Assembly: GCA_934663625.1 (NCBI GenBank)
Contig: CAKUKP010000013.1
Coordinates: 1-41,538 of the forward strand
Length of the DNA: 41,538 nt
From: an uncultured Clostridia bacterium
GTDB taxonomy: Bacteria > Bacillota > Clostridia > Christensenellales > Aristaeellaceae
Direction of reading: 5' to 3'
The first letter of the stretch is position 1, and each line of letters opens with the position of its first letter. This document shows, in pieces, positions 23,238 through 32,289 of this stretch. The position numbers and the translations under genes are program-made. The notes under the pieces were generated by a model. That model had not been told where the DNA came from. It made no database searches and saw nothing but the letters and a program-made list of their open reading frames with translations.

Positions 23238-24650
23238 TTATCCGATATATTGAATGGCGTATTCCAGCGCCGTTCTGCCCAGCACGGTGGCGGCCTGACC
23301 GCCCGCGCCGCCTTCCTCCACCACCACCGCCACAGCGTAGGGGTGATCATCATCGTAGATAAAGCCCGTGAACCACGAATCCGTGGCCTTGGTCTTATCA
23401 TCGCTGGTTTCGGCGGATCCGGTCTTGCCGCATACGGTGTAGCCGCTGATTCTGGCGCGGGAAGCCGTGCCGGATTCCACCGTTTCATACATGTATTTCG
23501 CGATCAGGTTCGCCGTATCCTCGCGCATTACCTGCCGGTATACGCCGGATGCGCCCTCGCGCACAGTCGCGCCGTCGGCGGATGTGATCTTCTTTACCAG
23601 ATACGGCTGCATCATCGCGCCGCCGTTCGCCACCGATCCCGCGATCATCGCCATGTGCAGCGGGGTTACCAGCACATCGCCCTGGCCGATGCCCGCCCAT
23701 ACGATGCCGTTCTGCCCCTCCACCGATTCGGGGAAGCGCGAATTGTAGATCATGAAATCGCCGAACTTGAAATTTTCGTTGAAGCCGAACTGTTCCGCCG
23801 TCTGGCGCAGCCGATCGACGCCCAATTGATAGGCGAGCTTGCCGAAGGTCACGTTGCAGCTCTTCTGAAACGCCTGTTCCAGCGTGATATCCCCGTGCGC
23901 CGTCCGGCCGGACATGCAGTTGATGAACCCGCCGGGATATTCCCATGTGCCGGAGCAGGTGAACAGCTGGTTGATCACGTTCGGATCGTATTCCAGCGCG
24001 CTGGCGAGGGTGATGATCTTGAACGTGGAACCGGGCATATACAGCCCCTGCAGGCAGCGGTTCAGGTACGCGGTATCCTCCACCTGCGTCTGCTGGCGGT
24101 TGGAAATCGCTTCGGGATCGTAATCCGGCAGTGATACCATCGCCAGGATTTCGCCTGTCTTGTAATTGATCACGCACGCCGCACCGCGGTAGCCTTCGGG
24201 GAACGACGCCGATATCGCCGTCTGCAGAAGCGCGTCCACCGTGATGGAAACCGATCCGCCGGTGGAACCCGCGGTATTGGTAATCGCGTCCGTCAATCGA
24301 TCGCGGATCGATGTGGAGATCTGCAGAAGATTCCCCGCGAAAAACGCCTCCACGCCCGTGCCGGACATGCCGGCGGTATCGCCCACGGTCTGCGAAAGGG
24401 CGCGCCGCGCGCTCTCGCGTTCGGCGTATTTGCGCGTGCCGTCGGATAGCGTGGTCGCCAGAACGTTGCCGTCGCGGTCGGTAATATCGCCGCGCAGCGC
24501 GGTGGTTTTATCGCTTCGCGTATTGTGAATGTCCGAAGCCCATACCGATCCCTGCGTATAGGTGGTGTAGCCGAACCAGCTGACCGTGATCAGAAAGCAG
24601 ATCAGAATCAGCATCCCGACAAAGCGCATATTGCGCCGCAGCTCCTTCAC
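23238..24650 (-). CDS. Penicillin-binding protein, class B transpeptidase (PbpA/FtsI-like)
   Basis: Cross-links peptidoglycan outside the membrane. The product has 470 residues, short for the class: one N-terminal membrane helix (11-30), a small linker domain (GDITDRDGNVLA) and the transpeptidase domain. Catalytic motifs are complete: STFK at 208-211, SCN at 264-266 and KTG at 409-411. The compact form resembles actinobacterial/clostridial PbpA, which is encoded with FHA and FtsW genes as here. Translation starts at GTG 24650, overlapping the ftsW stop as GTGA. The partner glycosyltransferase is most likely the FtsW-like protein encoded just upstream. Confidence 0.95.
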   Translation of the reverse strand: MKELRRNMRFVGMLILICFLITVSWFGYTTYTQGSVWASDIHNTRSDKTTALRGDITDRDGNVLATTLSDGTRKYAERESARRALSQTVGDTAGMSGTGVEAFFAGNLLQISTSIRDRLTDAITNTAGSTGGSVSITVDALLQTAISASFPEGYRGAACVINYKTGEILAMVSLPDYDPEAISNRQQTQVEDTAYLNRCLQGLYMPGSTFKIITLASALEYDPNVINQLFTCSGTWEYPGGFINCMSGRTAHGDITLEQAFQKSCNVTFGKLAYQLGVDRLRQTAEQFGFNENFKFGDFMIYNSRFPESVEGQNGIVWAGIGQGDVLVTPLHMAMIAGSVANGGAMMQPYLVKKITSADGATVREGASGVYRQVMREDTANLIAKYMYETVESGTASRARISGYTVCGKTGSAETSDDKTKATDSWFTGFIYDDDHPYAVAVVVEEGGAGGQAATVLGRTALEYAIQYIG

Positions 24651-25951
24651 AGATCCACCTCCCCACGCAGCGCGATCTTATCGATGTCGCGCGCTTCGTC
24701 CTCCGCGTTCAGCGAGGATATGCCCAGCAGCACGCCCATGGAAAAGAACGTCGCCACCAGCGATGATCCGCCGTAGCTCACCAGCGGCAGCGTAACGCCC
24801 GTCAGCGGCAGCATTTTGGTGTTGCCGCCCACGATCAGAAGCGTTTGCAGCCCCAGAATCGCCACCAGCCCGAACGCCGTCAGCGAATGAAAGCTGGTGC
24901 GCGCGTTCATCGCCACGATCAGCCCGCGCAGAATGATCAGCAGATAGATTGCCAAAAGACCGATGCAGAAGATCAGCCCGAATTCCTCGGCGATGGATGC
25001 AAAGATAAAGTCCGAATGGTACAGCGGCACGTTGCGCGGCATGCCCAGCCCAAGCCCCGTGCCGAACAGCCCGCCGGAGCCGATGGCGATCAGCGCCTGC
25101 ACCAGCTGATAGCCCACGCCCTGCGCATCCTGCCACGGATTTTGCCAGATCGCCACGCGGTCGCGCACGTAGGGCATCGTCTGATAGGCGATCACCGCCG
25201 CGCCCGCGCCCATGCCCAGCCCCGCCAGCGACAGGAGCGCGTTCGAGGAAGCCGCATAGTACATGCACACCGTGGTTAGAAAATACAGAAGCACCGCGCC
25301 CAGATCGCGTTCGGACAGCAATATGCCGCAGCACACCGCCGCATAGGCGATCGCGGGCAGGCAGCGGGAAAATCGCGGGCGGTTGGCAAAGCCCGCCGCC
25401 AGGATCACGATCAGCACCGGCTTCATAAATTCGCTGGGCTGACCGGAAATCGGCCCCAGATATACCCAGTTGCGCGCGCCCTGATACCATTTGCCAATCG
25501 GCGCGGGCGCCCACGGCGCGAGCAGCGCGAGCGCGCACAATATCATCAGCCATTTGGAATTTTTCTTCCAGTTGGAAAAGCCGCGGATCAGCGCAGCGCC
25601 GATAAACATGGCGATTACGCCCGCCAGCGCATAAATCGCCTGCGTGCGCGGCGTTTCTTCGGATTTTGCGATATCCGATAATGTAATGATGCCGATGCTG
25701 CACAACAGCAGCACCATGATCAGTATCGCGCGATCCACCGGCCAGAATCTGCCCATGATGTTTACAATCAGCGCCGTGCCGATCGGCAGCGCCGCCGCCA
25801 GAATCAGCGCCTGCACGCTGATCGCGCCGCCCTGCAGGGAAATCAGCAGCATGCTCAGCGCCTGAAACAGGCATACCGCCGTCAGCAGCAGCCGCGTGTT
25901 CGACCGCATCAGCGCCTTGCGCATCCGTTCTACCTTTTTTTCCGTGCGCAT
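24647..25951 (-). CDS. FtsW/RodA/SpoVE-family peptidoglycan glycosyltransferase
   Basis: A SEDS-family polymerase that builds glycan strands from lipid II with a partner transpeptidase. The product has 434 residues with about ten membrane helices. ATG 25951 follows AAAGGAGG by 8 nt; the longer reading has no such site. SEDS marks are GYQLVQALIAIGSGGLFGTG, the loop GNTKMLPLTGVTLPLVSYGG and SDFIFASIAEEFG. Pairing with the short PBP downstream and the FHA protein upstream matches the Fha-FtsW-PbpA cluster of Actinobacteria and Clostridia. Whether it serves division, elongation or sporulation cannot be told from sequence. Confidence 0.95.
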   Translation of the reverse strand: MRTEKKVERMRKALMRSNTRLLLTAVCLFQALSMLLISLQGGAISVQALILAAALPIGTALIVNIMGRFWPVDRAILIMVLLLCSIGIITLSDIAKSEETPRTQAIYALAGVIAMFIGAALIRGFSNWKKNSKWLMILCALALLAPWAPAPIGKWYQGARNWVYLGPISGQPSEFMKPVLIVILAAGFANRPRFSRCLPAIAYAAVCCGILLSERDLGAVLLYFLTTVCMYYAASSNALLSLAGLGMGAGAAVIAYQTMPYVRDRVAIWQNPWQDAQGVGYQLVQALIAIGSGGLFGTGLGLGMPRNVPLYHSDFIFASIAEEFGLIFCIGLLAIYLLIILRGLIVAMNARTSFHSLTAFGLVAILGLQTLLIVGGNTKMLPLTGVTLPLVSYGGSSLVATFFSMGVLLGISSLNAEDEARDIDKIALRGEVDL

Positions 25952-25990
25952 ACCGCCAATCCTCCTTTCGGCAGGGAATGCCTGCATAAT

Positions 25991-26821
25991 TTATTTGGGA
26001 TACGTTCCATCGATGAACGCGGAAATCATCGTATTCGTGAGCGATACCGTGTCCGCAGGCGTTTCCATCGCGCTGCGCGCGTACCAGCCCGCCAGCGAAA
26101 GCTCCTCGGTATCCATGGTGATCGCGTCGTCGCCGTCCAGATCGGCAAAATATCCGATCAGCAGATCGCAGTCCACGCCCCACGGCTGGGTGGCGAAATA
26201 GCGGATGTTGCGCACATGCACGCCCGCTTCCTCCATTACCTCGCGCCGCACGGTGTCCTCGGCGGTTTCGCCGATTTCGCAGAAGCCTGCGATCAGCGCG
26301 TAGTTCTTGTAGGCGCGCCCGGCGTACTTGGTTAAAAGGATCCGGTCGCCGTGCGTCACGCCCACGATGATCGCGGGGCAGATCTTCGGAAAGATCGTAT
26401 TCCCACATTCGGGGCAGGACAGCATCCGCAGGCGCGCGCCGTGCATCGTTCGATGGCCGCAGCGCCCGCAGAATCGGTTGTCGCGGTACCAGATGGCAAG
26501 GTGCAGCGCCGTCATGCACGCATATACCGTTTTCAACGGCTGCATTCGGCGCTGGGCGCGCACGTTCACGTATCCGTAGCCTTCCGGCAGATCGCCCGCG
26601 TAGTCCGCCAGAAAATAGGCGGTTCCATCGATATTAAATAAATAGGTAGTTTCTCCGACCTGTCCGCGCATCTCGGACAGCTTCGGAAGCTCAATGGTAT
26701 CGCCGATGATCCGCAGCAGAATCTCGCTGCCGCGGAACGTGCACAGGATCGAATCCGCCGTCGGATTCGTCCGGCTCGAATATTGATTGTCCAGCTTCTG
26801 CGGAAAAATATCCTGTATCAT
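25991..26821 (-). CDS. nudC: NAD+ diphosphatase / NUDIX RNA deNADding enzyme
   Basis: Hydrolyses NADH or removes NAD caps from RNA. ATG 26821 (276 residues) is chosen from the family-like N-terminus MIQDIFPQKLDNQY and GAGGCG 7 nt upstream; the longer frame lies inside the FHA gene. Zinc ribbon cysteines are 118, 121, 136 and 139 (FCGRCGHR, SCPECGN). The Nudix box is GFCEIGETAEDTVRREVMEE. The NudC signature SQPWPFPxS appears in altered form as TQPWGVDCD. The first 131 nt overlap the 3' end of the FHA gene in another frame, an unusually long overlap. Confidence 0.92.
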   Translation of the reverse strand: MIQDIFPQKLDNQYSSRTNPTADSILCTFRGSEILLRIIGDTIELPKLSEMRGQVGETTYLFNIDGTAYFLADYAGDLPEGYGYVNVRAQRRMQPLKTVYACMTALHLAIWYRDNRFCGRCGHRTMHGARLRMLSCPECGNTIFPKICPAIIVGVTHGDRILLTKYAGRAYKNYALIAGFCEIGETAEDTVRREVMEEAGVHVRNIRYFATQPWGVDCDLLIGYFADLDGDDAITMDTEELSLAGWYARSAMETPADTVSLTNTMISAFIDGTYPK

Positions 26822-27464
26822 CGTGTGTCGCCTCGTTCTCTTCTGTGCCCATATCATCCGAAAATCCGCTCGCCGGATTCGATCGGAAAAGCTCGTCCGC
26901 GTCGAATACATCCTCATCCGTACCCTCGTTCTGATGGCTCCTGCGATCCCAGATGCCGAAATCCGTAAGATCGCGCCGGTGGATTCTGCGCTCCAGTTCT
27001 TCGGGCAGCTCATTCGCCTCGGTCAGCACCAGCATCAGCCGAACGCCGCCGATGCGCAGTATATCGCCGTCGTGCAGCAGAATTTCGCTCGCCCACGGAT
27101 CGCGGTTGCGGCGAATGCGCGCGTTTGCGTGCCCGCGCACGTACAGCCCGCGCTCCGTCATCTGGTATACGGCGTGCCGGGCGCGAATGCTGCTGTGGCG
27201 CACGCGAATGTCCGCGCTGGGCGATGAACCGATCGATCCCTCCAGCGTGAGCGGATACCGCATGCCGGTGCGCGCCCGTTCGCTCCCGTCCACCACCAGC
27301 ATTTCGCCGATGATGCCCGTTTCGGGGGACAGGCGGCGCAGCTTCGCCGCGCGGCGGCTGTCCGTCAGCGCGCCCCGCAGCGCGCGCAGCACGATCAATA
27401 GCATCAGTCCCGCGAACACATATCGCATGCCCATCGCCAGCAATTCGTATGCGCTCGCATTCAT
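26691..27464 (-). CDS. FHA-domain membrane protein of the FtsW-PBP cluster (FhaB-like)
   Basis: The product has 257 residues. ATG 27464 follows AAAGGGAGG; the longer reading runs back through the promoter. A membrane helix (about 13-30) anchors a cytoplasmic FHA domain near residues 70-147, with SIGSSPSADIRV, SSIRARHAVY and HDGDILRIGG as its main strands. FHA domains bind phosphothreonine, so a Ser/Thr kinase such as PknB probably signals to this complex (family knowledge; none is in the window). The tail after residue 165 is acidic and low in complexity, likely disordered, and is the part whose gene overlaps nudC. Confidence 0.87.
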   Translation of the reverse strand: MNASAYELLAMGMRYVFAGLMLLIVLRALRGALTDSRRAAKLRRLSPETGIIGEMLVVDGSERARTGMRYPLTLEGSIGSSPSADIRVRHSSIRARHAVYQMTERGLYVRGHANARIRRNRDPWASEILLHDGDILRIGGVRLMLVLTEANELPEELERRIHRRDLTDFGIWDRRSHQNEGTDEDVFDADELFRSNPASGFSDDMGTEENEATHDDTGYFSAEAGQSIFEPDESDGGFDPVHVPRQRDSAADHRRYH

Positions 27465-27500
27465 GCCGCCGCCTCCCTTTTTTACACATTCCCAGTTTAT

Positions 27501-27528
27501 ATTATACTCATTCAACCGGCAATCGCAA
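27501..27528 (-). promoter_or_regulatory. Promoter of the FHA-nudC-ftsW-PBP run
   Basis: On the minus strand: TTGCGA (27528-27523), a 16-bp spacer, TATAAT (27506-27501), 37 nt upstream of the FHA start codon. It diverges from the TauE-like gene. Confidence 0.65.
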
Positions 27529-27599
27529 TTATTGGCAGGCGTAAAAGCCGTTTTTTTCATAAAAAGTCGTAATTCGGACAAAAATTCCGCCCGCGATGC

Positions 27600-27608
27600 T
27601 GGTATAAT
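27600..27608 (+). promoter_or_regulatory. Extended -10 promoter of the TauE-like gene
   Basis: TGG directly before TATAAT (27603-27608) forms an extended -10. No good -35 is seen. Confidence 0.55.
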
Positions 27609-27651
27609 AGGCTGTGTATATAGTATTTCATTGTACGAAAGCGGGATGCGC

Positions 27652-28413
27652 ATGCAGCTTACCTTTGCCAGCTATCTGATCGTATTGCCCCTGGTATTTC
27701 TGGCGGCGCTGGTGGACGCCATCGGCGGCGGCGGGGGATTGATTTCGCTGCCCGCGTATACGCTGGCGGGACTGCCCTACGGCATGGCTTCGGGCTGCAA
27801 CAAATTTTCGGCGTGCTGCGCCACCATCGCCGCCACGGGGCGCTTCATCCGCAGCGGGAAGATCAAATGGAAGCCCGCGCTGTGCGCTGTTGCGGGTTCG
27901 CTGCCCGCGTCCTATCTGGGCACGCGGCTTTCGATCGTGCTGGGCAATGGATTTATGAATCTGTTCATGATCTGCGCGACGCCCGTCGTGGCGGCGCTGG
28001 TGCTGCTCCGGCGCAAGGCGGAAGCCCGCGATGTGCGCATCACGAACGCGCGGCTGGTTCTGTGCTTTCTCGGCGGCGCGCTGATGGGGTTTTACGATGG
28101 CTTCTTCGGCCCCGGCACGGGCACGTTTCTGATTCTGATGTTCAATTGGGCGGCGGGCATGGATATGGTGTCCGCGTCCGCATCATCCAAGCCGGTGAAT
28201 CTGGCGAGCAATATATCCTCGCTGATTACGCGGCTGGCGGCGGGACAGGTGATCTTCGCGCTGGCGATTCCCGCCACCTGCGTAAGCGTCGCCGGCGCGT
28301 GGATCGGATCGAAGCTGGCGCTCACGCGCGGCGCGAAGCTGATTCGCGGCGTAATGCTCGCCGTGATGGCGCTGCTGATGGTCAAGCTGATCATCGATCT
28401 GGTTGCAAAATAA
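27652..28413 (+). CDS. TauE/SafE-family sulfite/organosulfur permease-like membrane protein
   Basis: The product has 253 residues and about eight hydrophobic segments. It matches the TauE/SafE (DUF81) family: two homologous halves each carry a glycine-rich signature, AIGGGGGLISLPAY near the N-terminus and GFFGPGTGTFLIL in the second half. Family members move sulfite, sulfoacetate or other small organic anions across the membrane; the substrate here is unknown. ATG 27652 is favoured over ATG 27646, but both have weak ribosome sites. The gene is alone, diverging from the FHA operon. A short stem TTTCC/GGAAA after the stop is too weak to call a terminator. Confidence 0.88.
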   Translation: MQLTFASYLIVLPLVFLAALVDAIGGGGGLISLPAYTLAGLPYGMASGCNKFSACCATIAATGRFIRSGKIKWKPALCAVAGSLPASYLGTRLSIVLGNGFMNLFMICATPVVAALVLLRRKAEARDVRITNARLVLCFLGGALMGFYDGFFGPGTGTFLILMFNWAAGMDMVSASASSKPVNLASNISSLITRLAAGQVIFALAIPATCVSVAGAWIGSKLALTRGAKLIRGVMLAVMALLMVKLIIDLVAK

Positions 28414-28490
28414 TTCTTGTGTTTCCTGTTTGATACGGGAAAATCCGCCGAGAATGATTACGAAAGCAATTTCGGAATATGGAGGCAAAA

Positions 28491-30320
28491 ATGATCAGAA
28501 GATTTTTATCGCTTATGTTGATCGCGGCGCTTGCGCTCGCGCTGTGCGGCGCGGCGTATGCCACGGCGATCGATGAATCGCTGTTCGATAACGCGCCGGA
28601 GCGCACGCCCGCGCCCACGGCGGCGCTGGTGAACGCGAAGGAGAGCAAATTGACCGACGACGGTATGCTGCGCGTGTGGCTGCGCTCGCTGGGCGCGCCG
28701 GAGCGGCTCACATTAACGATCGCGGGGCCGTACACCATCGAACATGATTCGGGCTTCCGCTTTGAGCGCGACGCGCAGGTGGTGCTGGCGGTATCGAACG
28801 GCGAAATTTACATGAGCGTCAGCGGGCTGACGATGCGCATGGGTTCATCGGTCACCTTCACCCGCCAGGCGACGCAGCAGCGCGTAAACGGGCTGTACAT
28901 CGAAGAATCGCGCGTGCCGGAAAACCTGTTCGCGGGCGATCTGACGGTCAGCGTGGAAAATGATAAGCTGCGCGCGGTGCTCAATATCGATGTGGAAAGC
29001 TATCTGCTGGGCGTGGTCGCCTATGAAATGAGCGATTCATGGCCGCTGGAGGCGCTGAAGGCGCAGGCGGTGGCTTCCCGAACCTACGCGCTCAAGCGCA
29101 AGGCGGGCGCGGCGAAAACCGATCGCGATTATGATCTGGTGGACACCACCGCCGATCAGGTGTACAAGGGCGAAAATCTGGATTATGTAAATGTCGAAGC
29201 GGCGGTGGAAGCCACGCGCGGCGTGGTGCTGACCGAAAAGGATGATTACATCACCGCGTTTTATACCGCCAGCAACGGCGGCGAGGTCGCCCTGCCTTCG
29301 GATGTGGGCGTGGGCAGCGATTCCGCCTGCTTTGAACGCAAGGCGGATCCCTACGATCTGGCGAACCCGAACAGCCTGGTGGGCGCGATCAGCTTTGCAT
29401 CGGATCTTTCCGATTGCGAAGCGCTGAAGAATATGCTTCAGGAAGCGCTTACCGCGTGGGCGCAGGAAAATAAGCGCGAAGCGGAAAATCTGCAGGTGGA
29501 TCGCATCCTGTCCATCGAACCGGCGGAGCCGGATCCCGCGGAATCATCGATGTACAGAAAACTTCGGTTCACGCTTTCCGTCACCGGCGAATCGGAGGGC
29601 TATGCGCCCACAGATACCGATATCGGCGCGCCCGTGCCCGCCACGGGCAGCGCGGACGCGGATGCGGCGCTGCGCGCGATCGATTATATCCGCAGGCTGG
29701 AAAATGGATCGGCGTATCAGATGCAGAACGGGCGCTTTGTATTGCCCGATTCCGTAACGGTGGATCTTTCCGTGTACGATCAGATCAAGAAGAATTTGAA
29801 TATCGGTCTGAACGGAACGGATATCGAACTGGTCAGCGTAAAGGCCGAGGACGAACGCTTTACCATCGAAATGCGGCGCTACGGCCACGGCGCGGGCATG
29901 AGCCAGCGCGGCGCGCAGCGCATGGCGGGCGTGGAAGGCTTTGCGTTCGATGCGATACTTTCGTTCTATTATCCCGGCGCGGATATCGCGCGCATCAAGC
30001 TGAACATTCCGGAGCTTACGGCGCTGGAATCCCTCGGCGCGAGCGTCGGCTTTGAACGCCCGCAGCCCACGCCTACGCCCACGCCCGCGCCGCTGCGCGC
30101 GCTGAATAAGGGTGAATATTACGCCGTGGTCGCGCTGGGCGATGCCGCCTCTGCGCTGAACGTGCGCGAATCGCCCGGCACGCAGTATGCCATCGTGAAT
30201 ACCCTGCCGGAGGGCAGGCGCGTGATCGTACTGACCGAGGCCGATGCAAACGGCTGGGTGGAGATCACCGCGGGCGATTGCGACGGCTATGTGAAACTGG
30301 AATACCTGAAGGCGGAATAA
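28491..30320 (+). CDS. SpoIID/LytB-domain secreted protein with C-terminal SH3b domain
   Basis: The product has 609 residues. ATG 28491 follows GGAGG by 6 nt; the ATG at 28479 lacks a site. A signal peptide is evident (MIRRFLSLMLIAALALALCG, cleavage near AYA-T). The SpoIID core shows YLLGVVAYEM, EALKAQAVASRTYAL, TRGVVLTEKDDYITAFYTASNGG and the C-terminal GHGAGMSQRGAQRMA. SpoIID is a lytic transglycosylase that removes glycan strands during spore engulfment. A Pro/Thr linker (PQPTPTPTPAP) leads to a C-terminal SH3b wall-binding domain (SALNVRESPGTQYAIVNTL). The SH3b addition and neighbours outside a sporulation operon suggest a wall-remodelling role, possibly not restricted to sporulation. Confidence 0.92.
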   Translation: MIRRFLSLMLIAALALALCGAAYATAIDESLFDNAPERTPAPTAALVNAKESKLTDDGMLRVWLRSLGAPERLTLTIAGPYTIEHDSGFRFERDAQVVLAVSNGEIYMSVSGLTMRMGSSVTFTRQATQQRVNGLYIEESRVPENLFAGDLTVSVENDKLRAVLNIDVESYLLGVVAYEMSDSWPLEALKAQAVASRTYALKRKAGAAKTDRDYDLVDTTADQVYKGENLDYVNVEAAVEATRGVVLTEKDDYITAFYTASNGGEVALPSDVGVGSDSACFERKADPYDLANPNSLVGAISFASDLSDCEALKNMLQEALTAWAQENKREAENLQVDRILSIEPAEPDPAESSMYRKLRFTLSVTGESEGYAPTDTDIGAPVPATGSADADAALRAIDYIRRLENGSAYQMQNGRFVLPDSVTVDLSVYDQIKKNLNIGLNGTDIELVSVKAEDERFTIEMRRYGHGAGMSQRGAQRMAGVEGFAFDAILSFYYPGADIARIKLNIPELTALESLGASVGFERPQPTPTPTPAPLRALNKGEYYAVVALGDAASALNVRESPGTQYAIVNTLPEGRRVIVLTEADANGWVEITAGDCDGYVKLEYLKAE

Positions 30321-30322
30321 AC

Positions 30323-32272
30323 ATGATCCAGATTACAGCGCGCAAAGCTCTGCTGATTGCGGCGATTTTGCTGATCGCGTCGGTTTTGATAACCGGCGCG
30401 TTTGCGCTGTCAATTCACAATACGCTGTTTTCCGCCAATCTGAACGGCGCTTCGTTTCAGTTCAATTACCGGCCGCCGGTCAACGGCGAATACGCGCTGT
30501 ATCTGCATTCGCAGGATGGCGGCGAGGTATCCGCCACCGCCTGTCTGTTTGAGGATGATGCGCTGATCGCGGAGGGCAGTGGTCGGGGCGAGATGTTTAC
30601 CTGCCGCCTGACCGCCGGGCATCGGTATACCGTGCGCGTGCAGGGCGCGGGCATGGCGATGATCGAAGTGGCGCGCCGCGCGCACAGCCGGTGCGTTGCC
30701 GATCCGATGGATATCGCGGATGATTATCAGGGCGGCAAGATGATCGCCCGAAAATTCGATGCGCACTGGTATCGGTTCACCGCGCGCGCGGACGGCAGTC
30801 TGGCGATCGTGTGCATTCCGGAAAGCGAAGATATCGCCATGGACGGCATGATCACCGATGCGAACGGCACGCGGATCGCGCAATTTGATCTGCTGGGCGG
30901 ATCGGGGCTGTGTACGCTGGATGTACGCGCGGGCGAAACCTATTGTATTCGCCTGTCCTCGCCGGAGGGCGGCACGGGCTATTACTGGCTGAAGCTGTTT
31001 CCCGCCGAAAAAACCGATCAGGCGCTGGAATTTGCGCAGGAACGCTATTCCGCCACGGCGGGCAGCGTGCTGCGGATCGCGGATCAGATCACCGGCGCGC
31101 CGCTCTTGTGGCGGTCGGACGATCCGGAAATCGCGCGCGTTTCGCAGGCGGGCGAGGTGTACGCGCTGCGGGCGGGCACGGCGAAGATCATCGCCTACGG
31201 CGCGCACGGCAGCGCGGAATGCAGCGTGGATATTACGTTTGTGCCGCTGGAAGGAATTGCGCCGGTGCAGAGCGAAATTGAATTGGCGGCGGGCGAGGAT
31301 GTGAAGCTGCAGCTGACCTATACGCCCGCGAACGCATCCGATAAGCGCGTGTACTATCAATCGGACGATCCGTGCGCCGATGTGGATGAGGATGGCACGC
31401 TGCACGCCCTGTCCGAGGGCGAAGCCAATATCCGCGCGAGCAACGGCGAAGGCACGGTTTCGGCGGTGTTTCATGTCACTGTCACGCCCGCGCCGGTGCG
31501 CTATCGCGCGCTGCTGGTCAGCCAGCAGGATTATCCGTCCTCCGTCGGCGCGGTGCGCGGCGGATCGGAAGAATCCGTGCGCGCGCTGGAATCGCTGCTC
31601 TCCACGATGCGCATGGATGCGGATCAGGCGTACGCCGTGCGCACGGAATATGATTCCTCCCGCGCGGAATTCATCGCGGCGATTCGCGAAACCTTCGAAC
31701 GCGCGGCGGATCAGGATGTTTCGCTGATCTACATCACCTGCCACGGCCATTACGCGGGCGGCATGAGCTTTTTTGAATTTACCGATGGATCCCAGCTCAG
31801 CGCGCGCGATCTGGAGCGCGAACTGCGGCGCGTCAAGGGGCGCGTGATCGTGCTGCTGGATTGCTGCGCCAGCGGCGGCGCGATCTATACCGAATGGACG
31901 CGCGGCGTGGAGGATGCGTTCGCCGATGGCCCCATCACCGGCAGCAAATACCGCGTGATCTGTTCGGCGGCGCAGGATCAGGACAGTTACCGCATCGCGC
32001 TGAACGAAAGCGCGCAGGCGGGCACGATGACCACGGCGTTCGTGCGGGCGCTGTGCGACGGCGCGGGCTGGAGCATCGATCGCGGCGCGCGCGGCACGAT
32101 GGGCGCGGATCTGAATTACGATGGCGGCGTATCCTTTGCCGAGCTTGCGCTGTATCTGAAGGCGCGCGTAAGCTGGTATCTGCAGATCACATCCGATCTG
32201 ACGGGCGCGGAATACGCGCAGGATGTACAGGCGATTCCCGAGGGCGATCCCCTCGTACTTTTCAAACGATAA
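30323..32272 (+). CDS. Secreted caspase-like (C14/metacaspase) protease with Ig-like domains and an EF-hand loop
   Basis: The product has 649 residues and starts 2 nt after the SpoIID stop. A single hydrophobic N-terminal segment (8-29) would export or anchor it. Residues 30-225 form beta-rich repeats of unknown family; about 235-390 hold two BIG2 Ig-like domains (LLWRSDDPEIARVSQAGEVYA; YYQSDDPCADVDEDGTLHAL). The caspase fold begins near 394 with ALLVSQQDYP. The catalytic pair is His474 (ITCHGHYAGG) and Cys515 (LLDCCASGG). Near the C-terminus, residues 596-607 (DLNYDGGVSFAE) fit a canonical EF-hand calcium loop. A calcium-dependent metacaspase-like protease outside the membrane is inferred; substrate unknown. 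Confidence 0.88.
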   Translation: MIQITARKALLIAAILLIASVLITGAFALSIHNTLFSANLNGASFQFNYRPPVNGEYALYLHSQDGGEVSATACLFEDDALIAEGSGRGEMFTCRLTAGHRYTVRVQGAGMAMIEVARRAHSRCVADPMDIADDYQGGKMIARKFDAHWYRFTARADGSLAIVCIPESEDIAMDGMITDANGTRIAQFDLLGGSGLCTLDVRAGETYCIRLSSPEGGTGYYWLKLFPAEKTDQALEFAQERYSATAGSVLRIADQITGAPLLWRSDDPEIARVSQAGEVYALRAGTAKIIAYGAHGSAECSVDITFVPLEGIAPVQSEIELAAGEDVKLQLTYTPANASDKRVYYQSDDPCADVDEDGTLHALSEGEANIRASNGEGTVSAVFHVTVTPAPVRYRALLVSQQDYPSSVGAVRGGSEESVRALESLLSTMRMDADQAYAVRTEYDSSRAEFIAAIRETFERAADQDVSLIYITCHGHYAGGMSFFEFTDGSQLSARDLERELRRVKGRVIVLLDCCASGGAIYTEWTRGVEDAFADGPITGSKYRVICSAAQDQDSYRIALNESAQAGTMTTAFVRALCDGAGWSIDRGARGTMGADLNYDGGVSFAELALYLKARVSWYLQITSDLTGAEYAQDVQAIPEGDPLVLFKR

Positions 32273-32289
32273 AAATGGAGGGAAAACAG

